Part shown: positions 22,191-30,825 of the stretch, in pieces
How the letters are laid out: each line of letters starts with the position of its first letter
Numbering within the stretch: position 1 is the stretch's first letter
Program-made: the position numbers and the translations under genes
The notes under the pieces: model-generated
What the model saw: only the letters and a program-made list of their open reading frames with translations
Told to the model about the DNA's origin: nothing
The model's database searches: none
Assembly (NCBI RefSeq): GCF_003318255.1
Contig: NZ_QOCF01000038.1
Span: 1-33,845 of the forward strand
Length of the DNA stretch: 33,845 nucleotides
Source of the DNA: Ruegeria sp. A3M17
GTDB taxonomy: Bacteria; Pseudomonadota; Alphaproteobacteria; Rhodobacterales; Rhodobacteraceae
Direction of reading: 5' to 3'

Positions 22191-24254
22191 ATGGCCACGC
22201 AAAAGAACTTAAGTGACCCAGTCGAAGCCTATGAAGGCATCCTGGAACATCCTGATTCCGACCGTCAGAAAATAGCAGTCGCCATTGATACAGGCGTGAA
22301 AACCGTCGGGCATGTGGTGATGTGGGCCAATGTCCTCTTGATGGCCGCGATCTTCAGTCAGGTCTCGCTGCGCTACCTGTTCAGCCAGAATTATCCCAAA
22401 CTGGACGAGATTCAGTGGCATTTCTACGGCATCGTCACGATGATCGGCATATCCTATGCCTTGATCACAGACAGCCATGTACGCGTCGATGTCCTGCACA
22501 TGCAACTGTCCCGCCGGGCGCAGCGTGTGATCGAAGTGATCGGCATCCTGACTCTGTTGACCCCATTCATCTATCTGATGATCGACCAGGGGTATGATTA
22601 TTTCTACGAAAGCTTCCGCGTCAGCGAGCGTTCGGACAGCCCCACCGGCCTGGCTGCGCGCTGGGCTTTCAAGGCGGTCATTCCGATCAGTTTTGTTCTG
22701 TTGGGCTTGGCCGCGCTGGCGCGATTGATCCATGACGGGCATGCGCTGATGTACGGGCCCGCCTCAGAGCGCGAGGGCGCACCCCTGCGCCGGATCCTTC
22801 TGGTGCTGGCCGTATTTGCCGCGGTCTGTATTGGCCTGACCTTCCTGGTTAAAACGACCGAGGAAAAGCTGGTCATCGCGATGTTCCTGACGTTCATTGC
22901 GCTGCTTTTCACCGGGTATCCGGTGGCTTGGGTTCTGGCGGGTGTGGGCGTTGCCTATTGTGGTCTGGCTTATCTGTTCGACAACGATTTGATGCTGTGG
23001 ACCGGGCTTGAGAGCACCTTTACGGGGCTCGATTATCTGACCTTAGGTGCGGTGGTGAACCGGGTCTATGCGACCATGTCCAACGCGGTTTTGGTTGCGC
23101 TGCCGATGTTTATTTTCATGGGCCTGATGCTGGACGAAAGCGGTGTGGCTGAACGCCTGATGTCCTCGATGCAGCGCTTGTTTGGTACGGTGCGTGGCGG
23201 CTTGGCGATCACGGTCACGCTGATCGGGATCATTCTGGCGGCCTCAACCGGTATCATCGGTGCATCCGTGGTGCTGTTGGGCGTTCTGTCACTGCCGTCG
23301 ATGATGCAGCAGAAATACCAACCGACCTTGGCTGCTGGTGTGGTCTCGGCCTCGGGTACGCTTGGCATCCTGATCCCGCCGTCGATCATGCTGGTGATCA
23401 TGGCCGACCAGATGGCTTTGTCGGTAGGTGATCTGTTCATGGCCGCGGTCTTTCCGGGTGTCATCATCGGTGGCCTCTACCTGACTTACATCTTTATCCT
23501 CGCCTTGGTCAAACGCGATGCGGCCCCTGCGCCCGAGGGCGCAAAAGCCCCCGACTGGGCTGCCGTCAAGGACGTGCTGTTTGCCGTTATCCCAACCTTG
23601 TTGTTGATCCTTGCGGTACTGGGTTCGATCTTTGCCGGGTTGACGACGCCAACCGAGGCTTCGGGCATCGGTGCACTGGGTGCCGCGCTGCTCGCGCTGG
23701 GCTATCGCAAGCTGACATTCGCCAAGCTGTGGAATGTGCTGGTCTCGACCTTCAACACCACTGCTTACATCTTCGCGATCTTCCTTGGCGCAACAGTATT
23801 CTCTTATGTCCTGCGCGAGTTGGGCGGAGATGAGTTGATCGAACACGTGGTGCAGTCCACCGGCTTTGGGGCGAACGGCACGATCCTCTTCATCCTGTTC
23901 ATCGTCTTCCTGCTGGGTTTTGTTCTGGACTGGATCGAGATCACGCTGATCGTGCTGCCGCTGATGCGCCCCATCGTGAACGGTCTGGGCATCGATGTTC
24001 CCGGCTTTGGAGTACTGGATGAACCGGCACTGGTTTGGTTCGTGATCCTGGTGGCAGTTACGCTTCAAACCAGCTTCCTGACCCCACCCGTTGGCTTTGC
24101 CTTGTTCTATCTCAAGGGCGTTTGCCCGCCAGAGATAAAGCTGACGCATATCTATAAGGGCATCATCCCATTTGTCCTGCTGCAATTGACCGGACTGGCT
24201 CTTGTCTTCCTGTGGCCCACACTCGCCACCTGGCTGCCATCCGTCGCCTATTAA
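22191..24254 (+). CDS. dctQM: TRAP transporter fused permease DctQM
   Basis: The 687-residue inner-membrane protein combines both TRAP permease parts. The small DctQ part spans about residues 30-190 with four hydrophobic segments (VGHVVMWANVLLMAAIFSQVSLRYLF...). The large DctM part spans about 205-680 and includes family stretches ALPMFIFMGLMLDESGVAERL, ASGTLGILIPPSIMLVIMADQ and FLTPPVGFALFYLKGVCP. It imports the substrate with sodium. The 115-base gap after dctP holds a stem-loop. lldD follows 12 bases downstream, so uptake and oxidation are co-transcribed. Confidence 0.93.
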   Translation: MATQKNLSDPVEAYEGILEHPDSDRQKIAVAIDTGVKTVGHVVMWANVLLMAAIFSQVSLRYLFSQNYPKLDEIQWHFYGIVTMIGISYALITDSHVRVDVLHMQLSRRAQRVIEVIGILTLLTPFIYLMIDQGYDYFYESFRVSERSDSPTGLAARWAFKAVIPISFVLLGLAALARLIHDGHALMYGPASEREGAPLRRILLVLAVFAAVCIGLTFLVKTTEEKLVIAMFLTFIALLFTGYPVAWVLAGVGVAYCGLAYLFDNDLMLWTGLESTFTGLDYLTLGAVVNRVYATMSNAVLVALPMFIFMGLMLDESGVAERLMSSMQRLFGTVRGGLAITVTLIGIILAASTGIIGASVVLLGVLSLPSMMQQKYQPTLAAGVVSASGTLGILIPPSIMLVIMADQMALSVGDLFMAAVFPGVIIGGLYLTYIFILALVKRDAAPAPEGAKAPDWAAVKDVLFAVIPTLLLILAVLGSIFAGLTTPTEASGIGALGAALLALGYRKLTFAKLWNVLVSTFNTTAYIFAIFLGATVFSYVLRELGGDELIEHVVQSTGFGANGTILFILFIVFLLGFVLDWIEITLIVLPLMRPIVNGLGIDVPGFGVLDEPALVWFVILVAVTLQTSFLTPPVGFALFYLKGVCPPEIKLTHIYKGIIPFVLLQLTGLALVFLWPTLATWLPSVAY

Positions 24255-24266
24255 GGAGGAAGAGTC

Positions 24267-25454
24267 ATGCGTCTGAAGGATTGTCATAACTTTCAGGACT
24301 TCCGCAGATTGGCCAAGCGCCGCCTGCCGGGGCCGATCTTTAACTACATTGATGGCGGCGCGGATGATGAGGTGACTTACCGCGAAAACACACGGGCGTT
24401 TGATCGGTGCGACCTGCTGCCATCGGTCCTGCGTGGGGTGACGGACGTGGACATGTCGGTCACCGTGATGGGGCAAAAACTGGATATGCCGATTTATTGC
24501 TCGCCGACGGCTTTGCAGCGCCTGTTCCACCATCAGGGCGAACGCGCCGTGGCCGCGGCCGCCGAGAAGTATGGCACCATGTTCGGGGTTTCGTCGCTGG
24601 GCACTGTTTCGTTGGAAGAATTGCGCCAGAAGCACAAGAACCCGCAGGTCTATCAATTCTACTTCCACAAGGATCGCGGCCTGAACTCTGCCATGATGCA
24701 GCGCGCTAAAGAGGCGGGTGTCGAGGTCATGATGCTGACCGTCGACAGTATCACCGGCGGCAATCGCGAACGTGACCTGCGCACAGGCTTCTCGATCCCG
24801 TTTCGCCTGACTTTGGGCGGTATGATCCAGTTTGCGATCAAGCCGATGTGGGGCATCAACTATGTCACGCATGAGAGGTTCCGCCTGCCGCAATTGGACG
24901 AACATGTGGATATGGGCGGCGGCGCCAGTTCGATCGGTGGCTACTTCACTGACATGTTGGACCCGTCGATGGACTGGGATGATGTGGCCGAGATGGTGCG
25001 TGAGTGGGATGGCCAGTTCTGCCTCAAAGGCATCATGACCGTCGAAGACGCGCGGCGCGCGGCTGAGATCGGGTGTACCGGCATCATCCTGTCGAACCAC
25101 GGCGGTCGTCAGTTGGACGGCTCGCGCACGCCGTTCGATCAGTTGGCCGAGATTGTGGATGCCGTCGGCGACAAGCTGGACGTGATGATGGACAGCGGAA
25201 TTCAGCGCGGAACCCATGTGCTCAAGGCGTTATCGCTTGGGGCCAGGGCGGTCGGGGTAGGGCGGCACTATCTGTATCCATTGGCTGCCGCTGGTCAGCT
25301 GGGCGTCGAACGGGCACTGGGATTGATGCGGGCCGAAATCGAGCGCGACATGAAGCTGATGGGCGTTACGCGGATCGATCAGCTGACGCGCGCCAACCTG
25401 CGCTCCCGTGATCCAGCGAGCAGTCCGGGCAATGCACATCGGAACGCGGCATGA
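24267..25454 (+). CDS. lldD: FMN-dependent L-lactate dehydrogenase
   Basis: The 395-residue protein belongs to the FMN-dependent alpha-hydroxy-acid dehydrogenase family. Motifs include YIDGGADDEVTYREN (Tyr27), LGTVSLEE and the catalytic SNHGGRQLDGSRTP, with His278 as base and Arg281 binding the carboxylate. It oxidises L-lactate to pyruvate and passes electrons to the respiratory quinone pool. The ribosome site AGGAGGAAGA is very strong. The stop overlaps the next gene by 4 bases (ATGA). A related substrate such as glycolate or mandelate is less likely given the D-lactate enzyme beside it. Confidence 0.92.
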   Translation: MRLKDCHNFQDFRRLAKRRLPGPIFNYIDGGADDEVTYRENTRAFDRCDLLPSVLRGVTDVDMSVTVMGQKLDMPIYCSPTALQRLFHHQGERAVAAAAEKYGTMFGVSSLGTVSLEELRQKHKNPQVYQFYFHKDRGLNSAMMQRAKEAGVEVMMLTVDSITGGNRERDLRTGFSIPFRLTLGGMIQFAIKPMWGINYVTHERFRLPQLDEHVDMGGGASSIGGYFTDMLDPSMDWDDVAEMVREWDGQFCLKGIMTVEDARRAAEIGCTGIILSNHGGRQLDGSRTPFDQLAEIVDAVGDKLDVMMDSGIQRGTHVLKALSLGARAVGVGRHYLYPLAAAGQLGVERALGLMRAEIERDMKLMGVTRIDQLTRANLRSRDPASSPGNAHRNAA

Positions 25455-27148
25455 CCAACGAAGCCCTCATGACCAAATTTCGCGCCATCGTCGGCGCCCG
25501 CAATGTGCTAAAAGGCGAACGCGCGACCGAGCGGTTCCGCCGGGGGTTCAGATCGGGTGAGGGCAAGGCACTCTGCGTCGTTCGACCCGGCGCTTTGCTG
25601 GAACTGTGGCACGTCCTGCAGGCCTGCGTCGCCGCCGACAAGATCGTCATCATGCAGGCGTCCAATACTGGCCTGACCGAAGGGTCTACACCCAAAGGCG
25701 GTTACGACCGTGACGCTGTGCTGATTAATGTCAGTCGGATGAAAGCCCTGCACCTTTTGCGAGACGGTCAGCAGGTTCTTAGCTTACCGGGCGCGTCTCT
25801 GTTTGAGTTGGAGAAGCAGCTAAGGCCACTGGGGCGTGCGCCCCATTCGGTAATCGGGTCCTCCAGCATTGGTGCCTCGATCGTGGGTGGGGTTTGCAAC
25901 AATTCCGGCGGTTCCCTGTGCGAGCGTGGACCCAGCTATAGTGAGCTTGCCCTTTTTGCCCAGATCGCCGCGGATGGGACGCTGAAACTGGTGAACCATC
26001 TGGGACTGGATTTGGGCGACACCCCAGAGGAAATCCTAACCCGGGTTGAAGCCGGGGATTTCGACAGGAACGCCCCAGCGCCCGAAGGCCGCAATGCGTC
26101 CGATCCGGGTTACACTGAGATTTTGCGCGATGTGGATGCGGAAACACCCTCGCGTTACAACAATGACGAACGGCTGTTGTACGAAGTGTCCGGCTGTGCG
26201 GGCAAACTGGCGGTATTCGCAGTGCGGCTTGATACCTTCCCGACCTATGAGCGTGAGCAGGTCTTTTACATCGGTACAAACGACCCTGCTGACCTTACCG
26301 ACTTGCGTCGCCATATCCTGACGCATTTCAAAACACTGCCAGTCTCAGCCGAATACATGCATCGCGAGTGTTTCGACATCGCTGCGAAATACGGCAAAGA
26401 CACTTTGGTGATGATCGACAAACTGGGGACCGACCGGCTACCGATGTTTTTTGCCATGAAGGGTGCGGTGGACTCGCGTCTGAACAAGTTTTTCCTGACG
26501 CGGGGCTTCACCGACAAGTTCATGCAGGTTGCTTCAAACCTCTGGGCCGAGCATTTGCCGAAATTCTTGTATGAGTATCGTGACAAGTATGAACACCACC
26601 TCATTCTGAAGATGCATGACAGCGGTATCGAAGAGGCGGCGGCGTTTCTTCCCGAATTCTTTGGTTCCCGCAGCGCCGAGTTTGTCACCTGCACTCCGCG
26701 TGAGGCCAAGATCGCCGGGTTGCATCGATTTGCTGCTGCGGGTGCCGCCGTGCGGTATGGCCATGTCCATTCAGACGAAGTCGAAGAGATACTGGCGCTG
26801 GATATCGCGCTGCGTCGCAATGATCGTGATTGGTTCGAAACGCTGCCGTCTGAGATCACCGATCAGTTGGTTGGCAAAGTCTATTACGGCCACTTGATGT
26901 GCCACGTGATGCACCAGGATTACATCATCAAAAAGGGATGCGATCCCAAGGCGATCAAGACTGCGATGCTTCGGATACTTGATGAGCGCGGGGCCGAATA
27001 TCCGGCCGAGCACAATGTCGGTCACCTCTACAAGGCCAAGCCGGATCTGGCAGCGCATTACAGGCGCTGCGATCCAACTAATTCCTTTAACCCCGGGATC
27101 GGTAAAATGTCGAGGTTCCGGGATTATGCTGGCGACAAGCCCCGGTGA
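25451..27148 (+). CDS. dld: Quinone-dependent D-lactate dehydrogenase (Dld type)
   Basis: The 565-residue protein, close to the 571 of E. coli Dld, has an FAD-binding PCMH domain at about 40-200 (QASNTGLTEGSTPKGGYDRD; IGSSSIGASIVGGVCNNSGG). The Dld-specific membrane-binding/cap region fills the C-terminal half (EYMHRECFDIAAKYGKDTL, AEHNVGHLYKA, RCDPTNSFNPGIGKMSR). It is a peripheral membrane enzyme that oxidises D-lactate to pyruvate. Start and lldD stop overlap as ATGA, so the two stereospecific enzymes are made together. No clear terminator follows. Confidence 0.93.
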   Translation: MTNEALMTKFRAIVGARNVLKGERATERFRRGFRSGEGKALCVVRPGALLELWHVLQACVAADKIVIMQASNTGLTEGSTPKGGYDRDAVLINVSRMKALHLLRDGQQVLSLPGASLFELEKQLRPLGRAPHSVIGSSSIGASIVGGVCNNSGGSLCERGPSYSELALFAQIAADGTLKLVNHLGLDLGDTPEEILTRVEAGDFDRNAPAPEGRNASDPGYTEILRDVDAETPSRYNNDERLLYEVSGCAGKLAVFAVRLDTFPTYEREQVFYIGTNDPADLTDLRRHILTHFKTLPVSAEYMHRECFDIAAKYGKDTLVMIDKLGTDRLPMFFAMKGAVDSRLNKFFLTRGFTDKFMQVASNLWAEHLPKFLYEYRDKYEHHLILKMHDSGIEEAAAFLPEFFGSRSAEFVTCTPREAKIAGLHRFAAAGAAVRYGHVHSDEVEEILALDIALRRNDRDWFETLPSEITDQLVGKVYYGHLMCHVMHQDYIIKKGCDPKAIKTAMLRILDERGAEYPAEHNVGHLYKAKPDLAAHYRRCDPTNSFNPGIGKMSRFRDYAGDKPR

Positions 27149-27218
27149 CCGTGGCCGTAATCGCGTGCCATCCTTTGCGTGTTGACCGAAATGGTTGCGT
27201 AAACACTCCGGAAACTCT

Positions 27219-27247
27219 TTGTAAAGGAAGTATTTTAAAGGTAAAAT
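27219..27247 (+). promoter_or_regulatory. Predicted promoter of phaB (and possibly of the pyruvate dehydrogenase genes)
   Basis: TTGTAA (27219-27224) and TAAAAT (27242-27247) are exactly 17 bases apart in the 234-base gap after dld. Transcription would start near 27254, inside the dyad that follows, leaving a leader of about 130 bases. Confidence 0.5.
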
Positions 27248-27280
27248 TTCAGGTAGTTTAATATTAAACCTTTCCTGAAA
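27247..27280. promoter_or_regulatory. Nested dyad at the predicted phaB start point
   Basis: GTTTAATATTAAAC (27256-27269) is a perfect 14-bp palindrome. It is enclosed by a second inverted pair, TTTCAGG (27247-27253) and CCTGAAA (27274-27280). The dyad begins at the last base of the -10 box and covers the expected start point, the classic place for a repressor operator. A short CTA-centred repeat (TTACG/CGTAA, 27324-27336) lies further down the leader. The regulator is unknown. Confidence 0.6.
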
Positions 27281-27382
27281 CGCATAGCTGCTATTCCGTT
27301 CAGGCCTATCCGGTGGTAAAAAATTACGCTACGTAACACTGCAAGTTAGGTCAAAGTCACTGACTAATTGGAGGGATTAGAG

Positions 27383-28105
27383 ATGACACGAACTGCACTT
27401 GTAACCGGCGGTAGCCGGGGTATCGGCGAAGCGATTTCCAGAAAGTTGAAAGCTGAAGGATATACTGTTGCCGCGACCTATGCCGGCAATGACGAAAAGG
27501 CGGCTGCCTTCACTGCCGAGACCGGCATCAAAACCTACAAATGGAATGTCGCAGATTACGAAGCCTCAGCCGCCGGGATCGCGCAAGTCGAGACCGAGAT
27601 TGGATCGATCGATATTGTGGTCGCCAACGCCGGGATTACCTGCGACGCGCCGTTCCACAAGATGACGCCCCAGCAGTGGAAAGATGTCATAGACACAAAC
27701 CTGACCGGGGTGTTCAACACCATCCACCCAATCTGGCCCGGTATGCGCGAGCGTAAGTTCGGCCGTGTCATTGTCATCAGTTCTATCAACGGCCAGAAAG
27801 GCCAGTTTGCGCAAGCCAACTATGCCGCCACCAAGGCGGGTGATCTGGGAATCGTCAAATCTCTGGCACAGGAAGGCGCGCGCGCAGGCATTACCGCAAA
27901 CGCCATCTGCCCCGGCTATATCGCCACTGAGATGGTCATGGCCGTGCCTGAAAAGGTCCGCGAGGCCATTATCGGCCAAATCCCGGCGGGACGGCTGGGT
28001 GAACCCGATGAAATCGCACGCTGTGTAGCCTTCCTGGCCTCGGATGACGCCGGGTTTGTCAACGGCTCAACAATTTCCGTCAACGGCGCACAATTCTTCG
28101 TCTGA
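27383..28105 (+). CDS. phaB: Acetoacetyl-CoA reductase PhaB
   Basis: The 240-residue short-chain dehydrogenase has the cofactor motif TGGSRGIG (8-15), the NAG motif at 82-84, catalytic Ser134 and the YxxxK pair Tyr147/Lys151. The stretch SINGQKGQFAQANYAATKAG is typical of acetoacetyl-CoA reductases. It reduces acetoacetyl-CoA to (R)-3-hydroxybutyryl-CoA for PHB synthesis. The ATG at 27383, with GGAGGG at 27370-27375, is chosen over an in-frame TTG at 27368. phaA and phaC are not in the window. aceE follows after 38 bases without a terminator. A related 3-ketoacyl-ACP reductase is the main alternative. Confidence 0.88.
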   Translation: MTRTALVTGGSRGIGEAISRKLKAEGYTVAATYAGNDEKAAAFTAETGIKTYKWNVADYEASAAGIAQVETEIGSIDIVVANAGITCDAPFHKMTPQQWKDVIDTNLTGVFNTIHPIWPGMRERKFGRVIVISSINGQKGQFAQANYAATKAGDLGIVKSLAQEGARAGITANAICPGYIATEMVMAVPEKVREAIIGQIPAGRLGEPDEIARCVAFLASDDAGFVNGSTISVNGAQFFV

Positions 28106-28143
28106 CACCCCACGGGACACAGTTTGAGAAAGGAACCTGCCCA

Positions 28144-30798
28144 ATGAAAGACCTCGAACCCGATATCGACCCGGTAGAAAGTCAGGAATGGCAGGACGCC
28201 ATCGAAGACGTAATTGAACGCGATGGTGCGAACCGTGCGCATTTCCTGTTGGACAAAGCCGTGCAAAAAGCCCGCGCCGCCGGGGCGACGCTGCCGTTTT
28301 CGGCGACGACGCCCTATCAGAACACCATCCCGGTTGATGATCAGTACGCCTTTCCCGGCGATCCTGAGATGGAGTGGCGCATCCGTACGATCAACCGCTG
28401 GAACGCCATGGCCACTGTTGTGCGACGCAACAAAGTCAGCAGTGAGTATGGCGGCCACATTGCCTCCTTTGCATCATCTGCCGTTATGTATGACGTGGGC
28501 CTCAACCATTTCTGGCGTTCGAAATCGGCGATCCACGGCGGCGATCTGGTGTTCTTTCAGGGCCATGTGATCCCCGGCATCTATGCCCGGTCCTTCATGG
28601 AAGGGCGCATCACTGAAGAGCAGCTAGAAAATTTCCGCTCCGAGGTCGATGGCGGCGGGCTGTCCAGCTATCCGCACCCGTGGTTGATGCCGGATTACTG
28701 GCAGTTCCCGACGGTCTCGATGGGCTTGGGCCCACTTATGGCGATCTATCAGGCGCGGTTCATGAAATACATGCACAACCGGGGTCATATCGACATGGCC
28801 GACCGTAAGGTGTGGTGCTTCTTGGGCGACGGCGAGATGGACGAACCCGAAAGCCGGGGTGCGATTGACCTGGCCGTGCGAGAAGGCCTGGATAACCTGA
28901 TCTTCGTGATCAACTGCAACCTGCAGCGTCTTGACGGTCCGGTGCGGGGCAACGGCAAGATCGTGCAAGAGCTTGAGGGCGATTTCCGCGGTGCGGGCTG
29001 GAACGTGATCAAACTGCTTTGGGGTAAGGGCTGGGATCAGCTGCTGGAAAAAGACACCAGCGGGCGGTTGCGTCAGTTGATGGATGAAACCGTCGATGGT
29101 GACTACCAGACCTTCAAGTCGAAAGACGGCGCTTACATCCGCGAACATTTCTTTGGAAAATACCCGGAAACCGCTGCTCTGGTCGAAGACTGGACCGACG
29201 ATCAGATCTGGGCATTGCGCCGGGGCGGGCACGACCCCGAAAAGGTCTATACCGCATTCAAACGCGCGACCGAGAACGAGGGCACGCCAACCTGCCTGCT
29301 GGTGAAAACCGTCAAAGGCTACGGCATGGGCTCGGCTGGTGAGGGACAGAATACCACCCATCAGCAAAAGAAACTGGCCGAAGATCAGTTGCGCGCGTTC
29401 CGTGATCGCTTCCAGATCCCGGTCAGCGACGAAGACCTGCCCAACGCGCCGTTTGTGTCGTTGAACAACGCGCAAAAGGCTTATCTTGCCGACCGGCGCA
29501 AGGCTTTGGGCGGTGAGTTTCCCAAACGCGACAGTAATGCACCAGCGCTGGAAATCCCCGAGCTTTCCAAGTTCGAAGCTCAACTGAAGGGCACCGGTGA
29601 TCGCGAGATTTCGACCACAATGGCCTTTGTCCGCATCCTGACTACGCTGCTGCGTGACAAGGGAATGGGCAAGAACGTGGTGCCGATCGTGCCGGACGAA
29701 AGCCGGACATTCGGAATGGAGGGGTTGTTCCGCTCGGTCGGGATCTACAACCCGTCGGGTCAGAACTATACCCCTGAAGATGCTGATCAAATGATGTTCT
29801 ACAAAGAAACAACCAACGGTCAGGTCCTGCAGGAAGGCATCAACGAGGCCGGGGCCATGGCCGACTGGATCGCAGCGGCGACTGCGTATTCCAATCACGG
29901 CGTACCGATGATCCCGTTCTTCATCTACTACTCGATGTTTGGCTTCCAGCGCATCGGTGATCTGGCCTGGGCGGCTGGTGATAGTCGTGCGCGGGGCTTC
30001 ATGCTGGGCGGTACAGCTGGTCGGACGACGCTGAACGGTGAAGGTCTTCAACACGAGGATGGCCACAGCCACATTCTTGCGGGCACCATTCCGAACTGCA
30101 TCACCTACGATCCGACCTTCAGCTATGAGGTCGCGGTGATCATCCAGAACGGTCTGCAGCGCATGTATGGTGATCAGGAAGATATCTATTTCTACCTGAC
30201 CCTGATGAACGAAAACTATACGCACCCCGATATGCCGATGGGCGCGGAAGAGGGGATCATCAAGGGGCTGTACCGGTTCCAGGAAACCAAGAAGCCGGGC
30301 AAGAAGCACGTCAACCTGATGGGCTCGGGCACCATTCTGGTGCAGGCGATGAAAGCGGCGGAATTGCTGAAGAAGGATTTCGGCGTGACGTCGGATATCT
30401 GGTCGGCGACCTCGTTCAACGAACTGGCCCGCGACGGGCAGGATGCGGCACGCGCCAACCGTCTGGACCCGCTGGCCGAGGAACGTGTGCCTTACGTGAC
30501 CCAGCAGCTTTCAAAGGCCAAAGGTCCGGTCATCGTGGCCACCGACTACATGAAGAACTACGCCGAGCAGATCCGCGCCTTTGTGCCGGGCCGCTACACG
30601 GTGCTGGGCACGGATGGCTATGGCCGTTCGGACAGCCGGGTGAACTTGCGCCGGTTCTTCGAGGTCGATGCCAATCATATCGCGGCGGCGGCAATGGTCG
30701 ATCTGTATCGCGAAGGTGCGGTGACCAAGGCCGAGCTCGAGAAGGCGCTCAAGACATATGAAATCGACGGCGACAAGCCGAACCCCCGGTTGGTTTAA
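28144..30798 (+). CDS. aceE: Pyruvate dehydrogenase E1 component, homodimeric type
   Basis: The 884-residue protein closely follows E. coli AceE. The thiamine-diphosphate motif runs from GDGEMDEPES (228-237) to NLIFVINCN (251-259), with the following LQRLDGPVRGNGKI stretch kept. Other conserved segments are EYGGHIASFASSA, KTVKGYGMG, IVPDESRTFGMEGLFRSVGIY and GTDGYGRSDSR near the end. It decarboxylates pyruvate and acetylates the lipoyl group of AceF. It is the first gene of an aceE-aceF-lpd operon, with phaB 38 bases upstream and an AAAGGA ribosome site. Many alphaproteobacteria use the two-gene pdhA/pdhB type instead, so this version may have been acquired by transfer. Confidence 0.95.
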   Translation: MKDLEPDIDPVESQEWQDAIEDVIERDGANRAHFLLDKAVQKARAAGATLPFSATTPYQNTIPVDDQYAFPGDPEMEWRIRTINRWNAMATVVRRNKVSSEYGGHIASFASSAVMYDVGLNHFWRSKSAIHGGDLVFFQGHVIPGIYARSFMEGRITEEQLENFRSEVDGGGLSSYPHPWLMPDYWQFPTVSMGLGPLMAIYQARFMKYMHNRGHIDMADRKVWCFLGDGEMDEPESRGAIDLAVREGLDNLIFVINCNLQRLDGPVRGNGKIVQELEGDFRGAGWNVIKLLWGKGWDQLLEKDTSGRLRQLMDETVDGDYQTFKSKDGAYIREHFFGKYPETAALVEDWTDDQIWALRRGGHDPEKVYTAFKRATENEGTPTCLLVKTVKGYGMGSAGEGQNTTHQQKKLAEDQLRAFRDRFQIPVSDEDLPNAPFVSLNNAQKAYLADRRKALGGEFPKRDSNAPALEIPELSKFEAQLKGTGDREISTTMAFVRILTTLLRDKGMGKNVVPIVPDESRTFGMEGLFRSVGIYNPSGQNYTPEDADQMMFYKETTNGQVLQEGINEAGAMADWIAAATAYSNHGVPMIPFFIYYSMFGFQRIGDLAWAAGDSRARGFMLGGTAGRTTLNGEGLQHEDGHSHILAGTIPNCITYDPTFSYEVAVIIQNGLQRMYGDQEDIYFYLTLMNENYTHPDMPMGAEEGIIKGLYRFQETKKPGKKHVNLMGSGTILVQAMKAAELLKKDFGVTSDIWSATSFNELARDGQDAARANRLDPLAEERVPYVTQQLSKAKGPVIVATDYMKNYAEQIRAFVPGRYTVLGTDGYGRSDSRVNLRRFFEVDANHIAAAAMVDLYREGAVTKAELEKALKTYEIDGDKPNPRLV

Positions 30799-30825
30799 GG
30801 CCACGGGGCACGAGGAGACATAGAC

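Noticed and set aside
23289..25217. Long minus-strand open frame (642 codons) opposite dctQM and lldD
   Set aside because: It spans the junction of two well-recognised plus-strand genes, its translation is rich in His, Gln and Arg with no domain, and such frames arise as mirrors of GC-rich codon use.
28624..30309. Minus-strand open frame (561 codons) opposite aceE
   Set aside because: It lies wholly inside the highly conserved aceE, has no recognisable motif and no ribosome site, and is explained by third-position GC bias.
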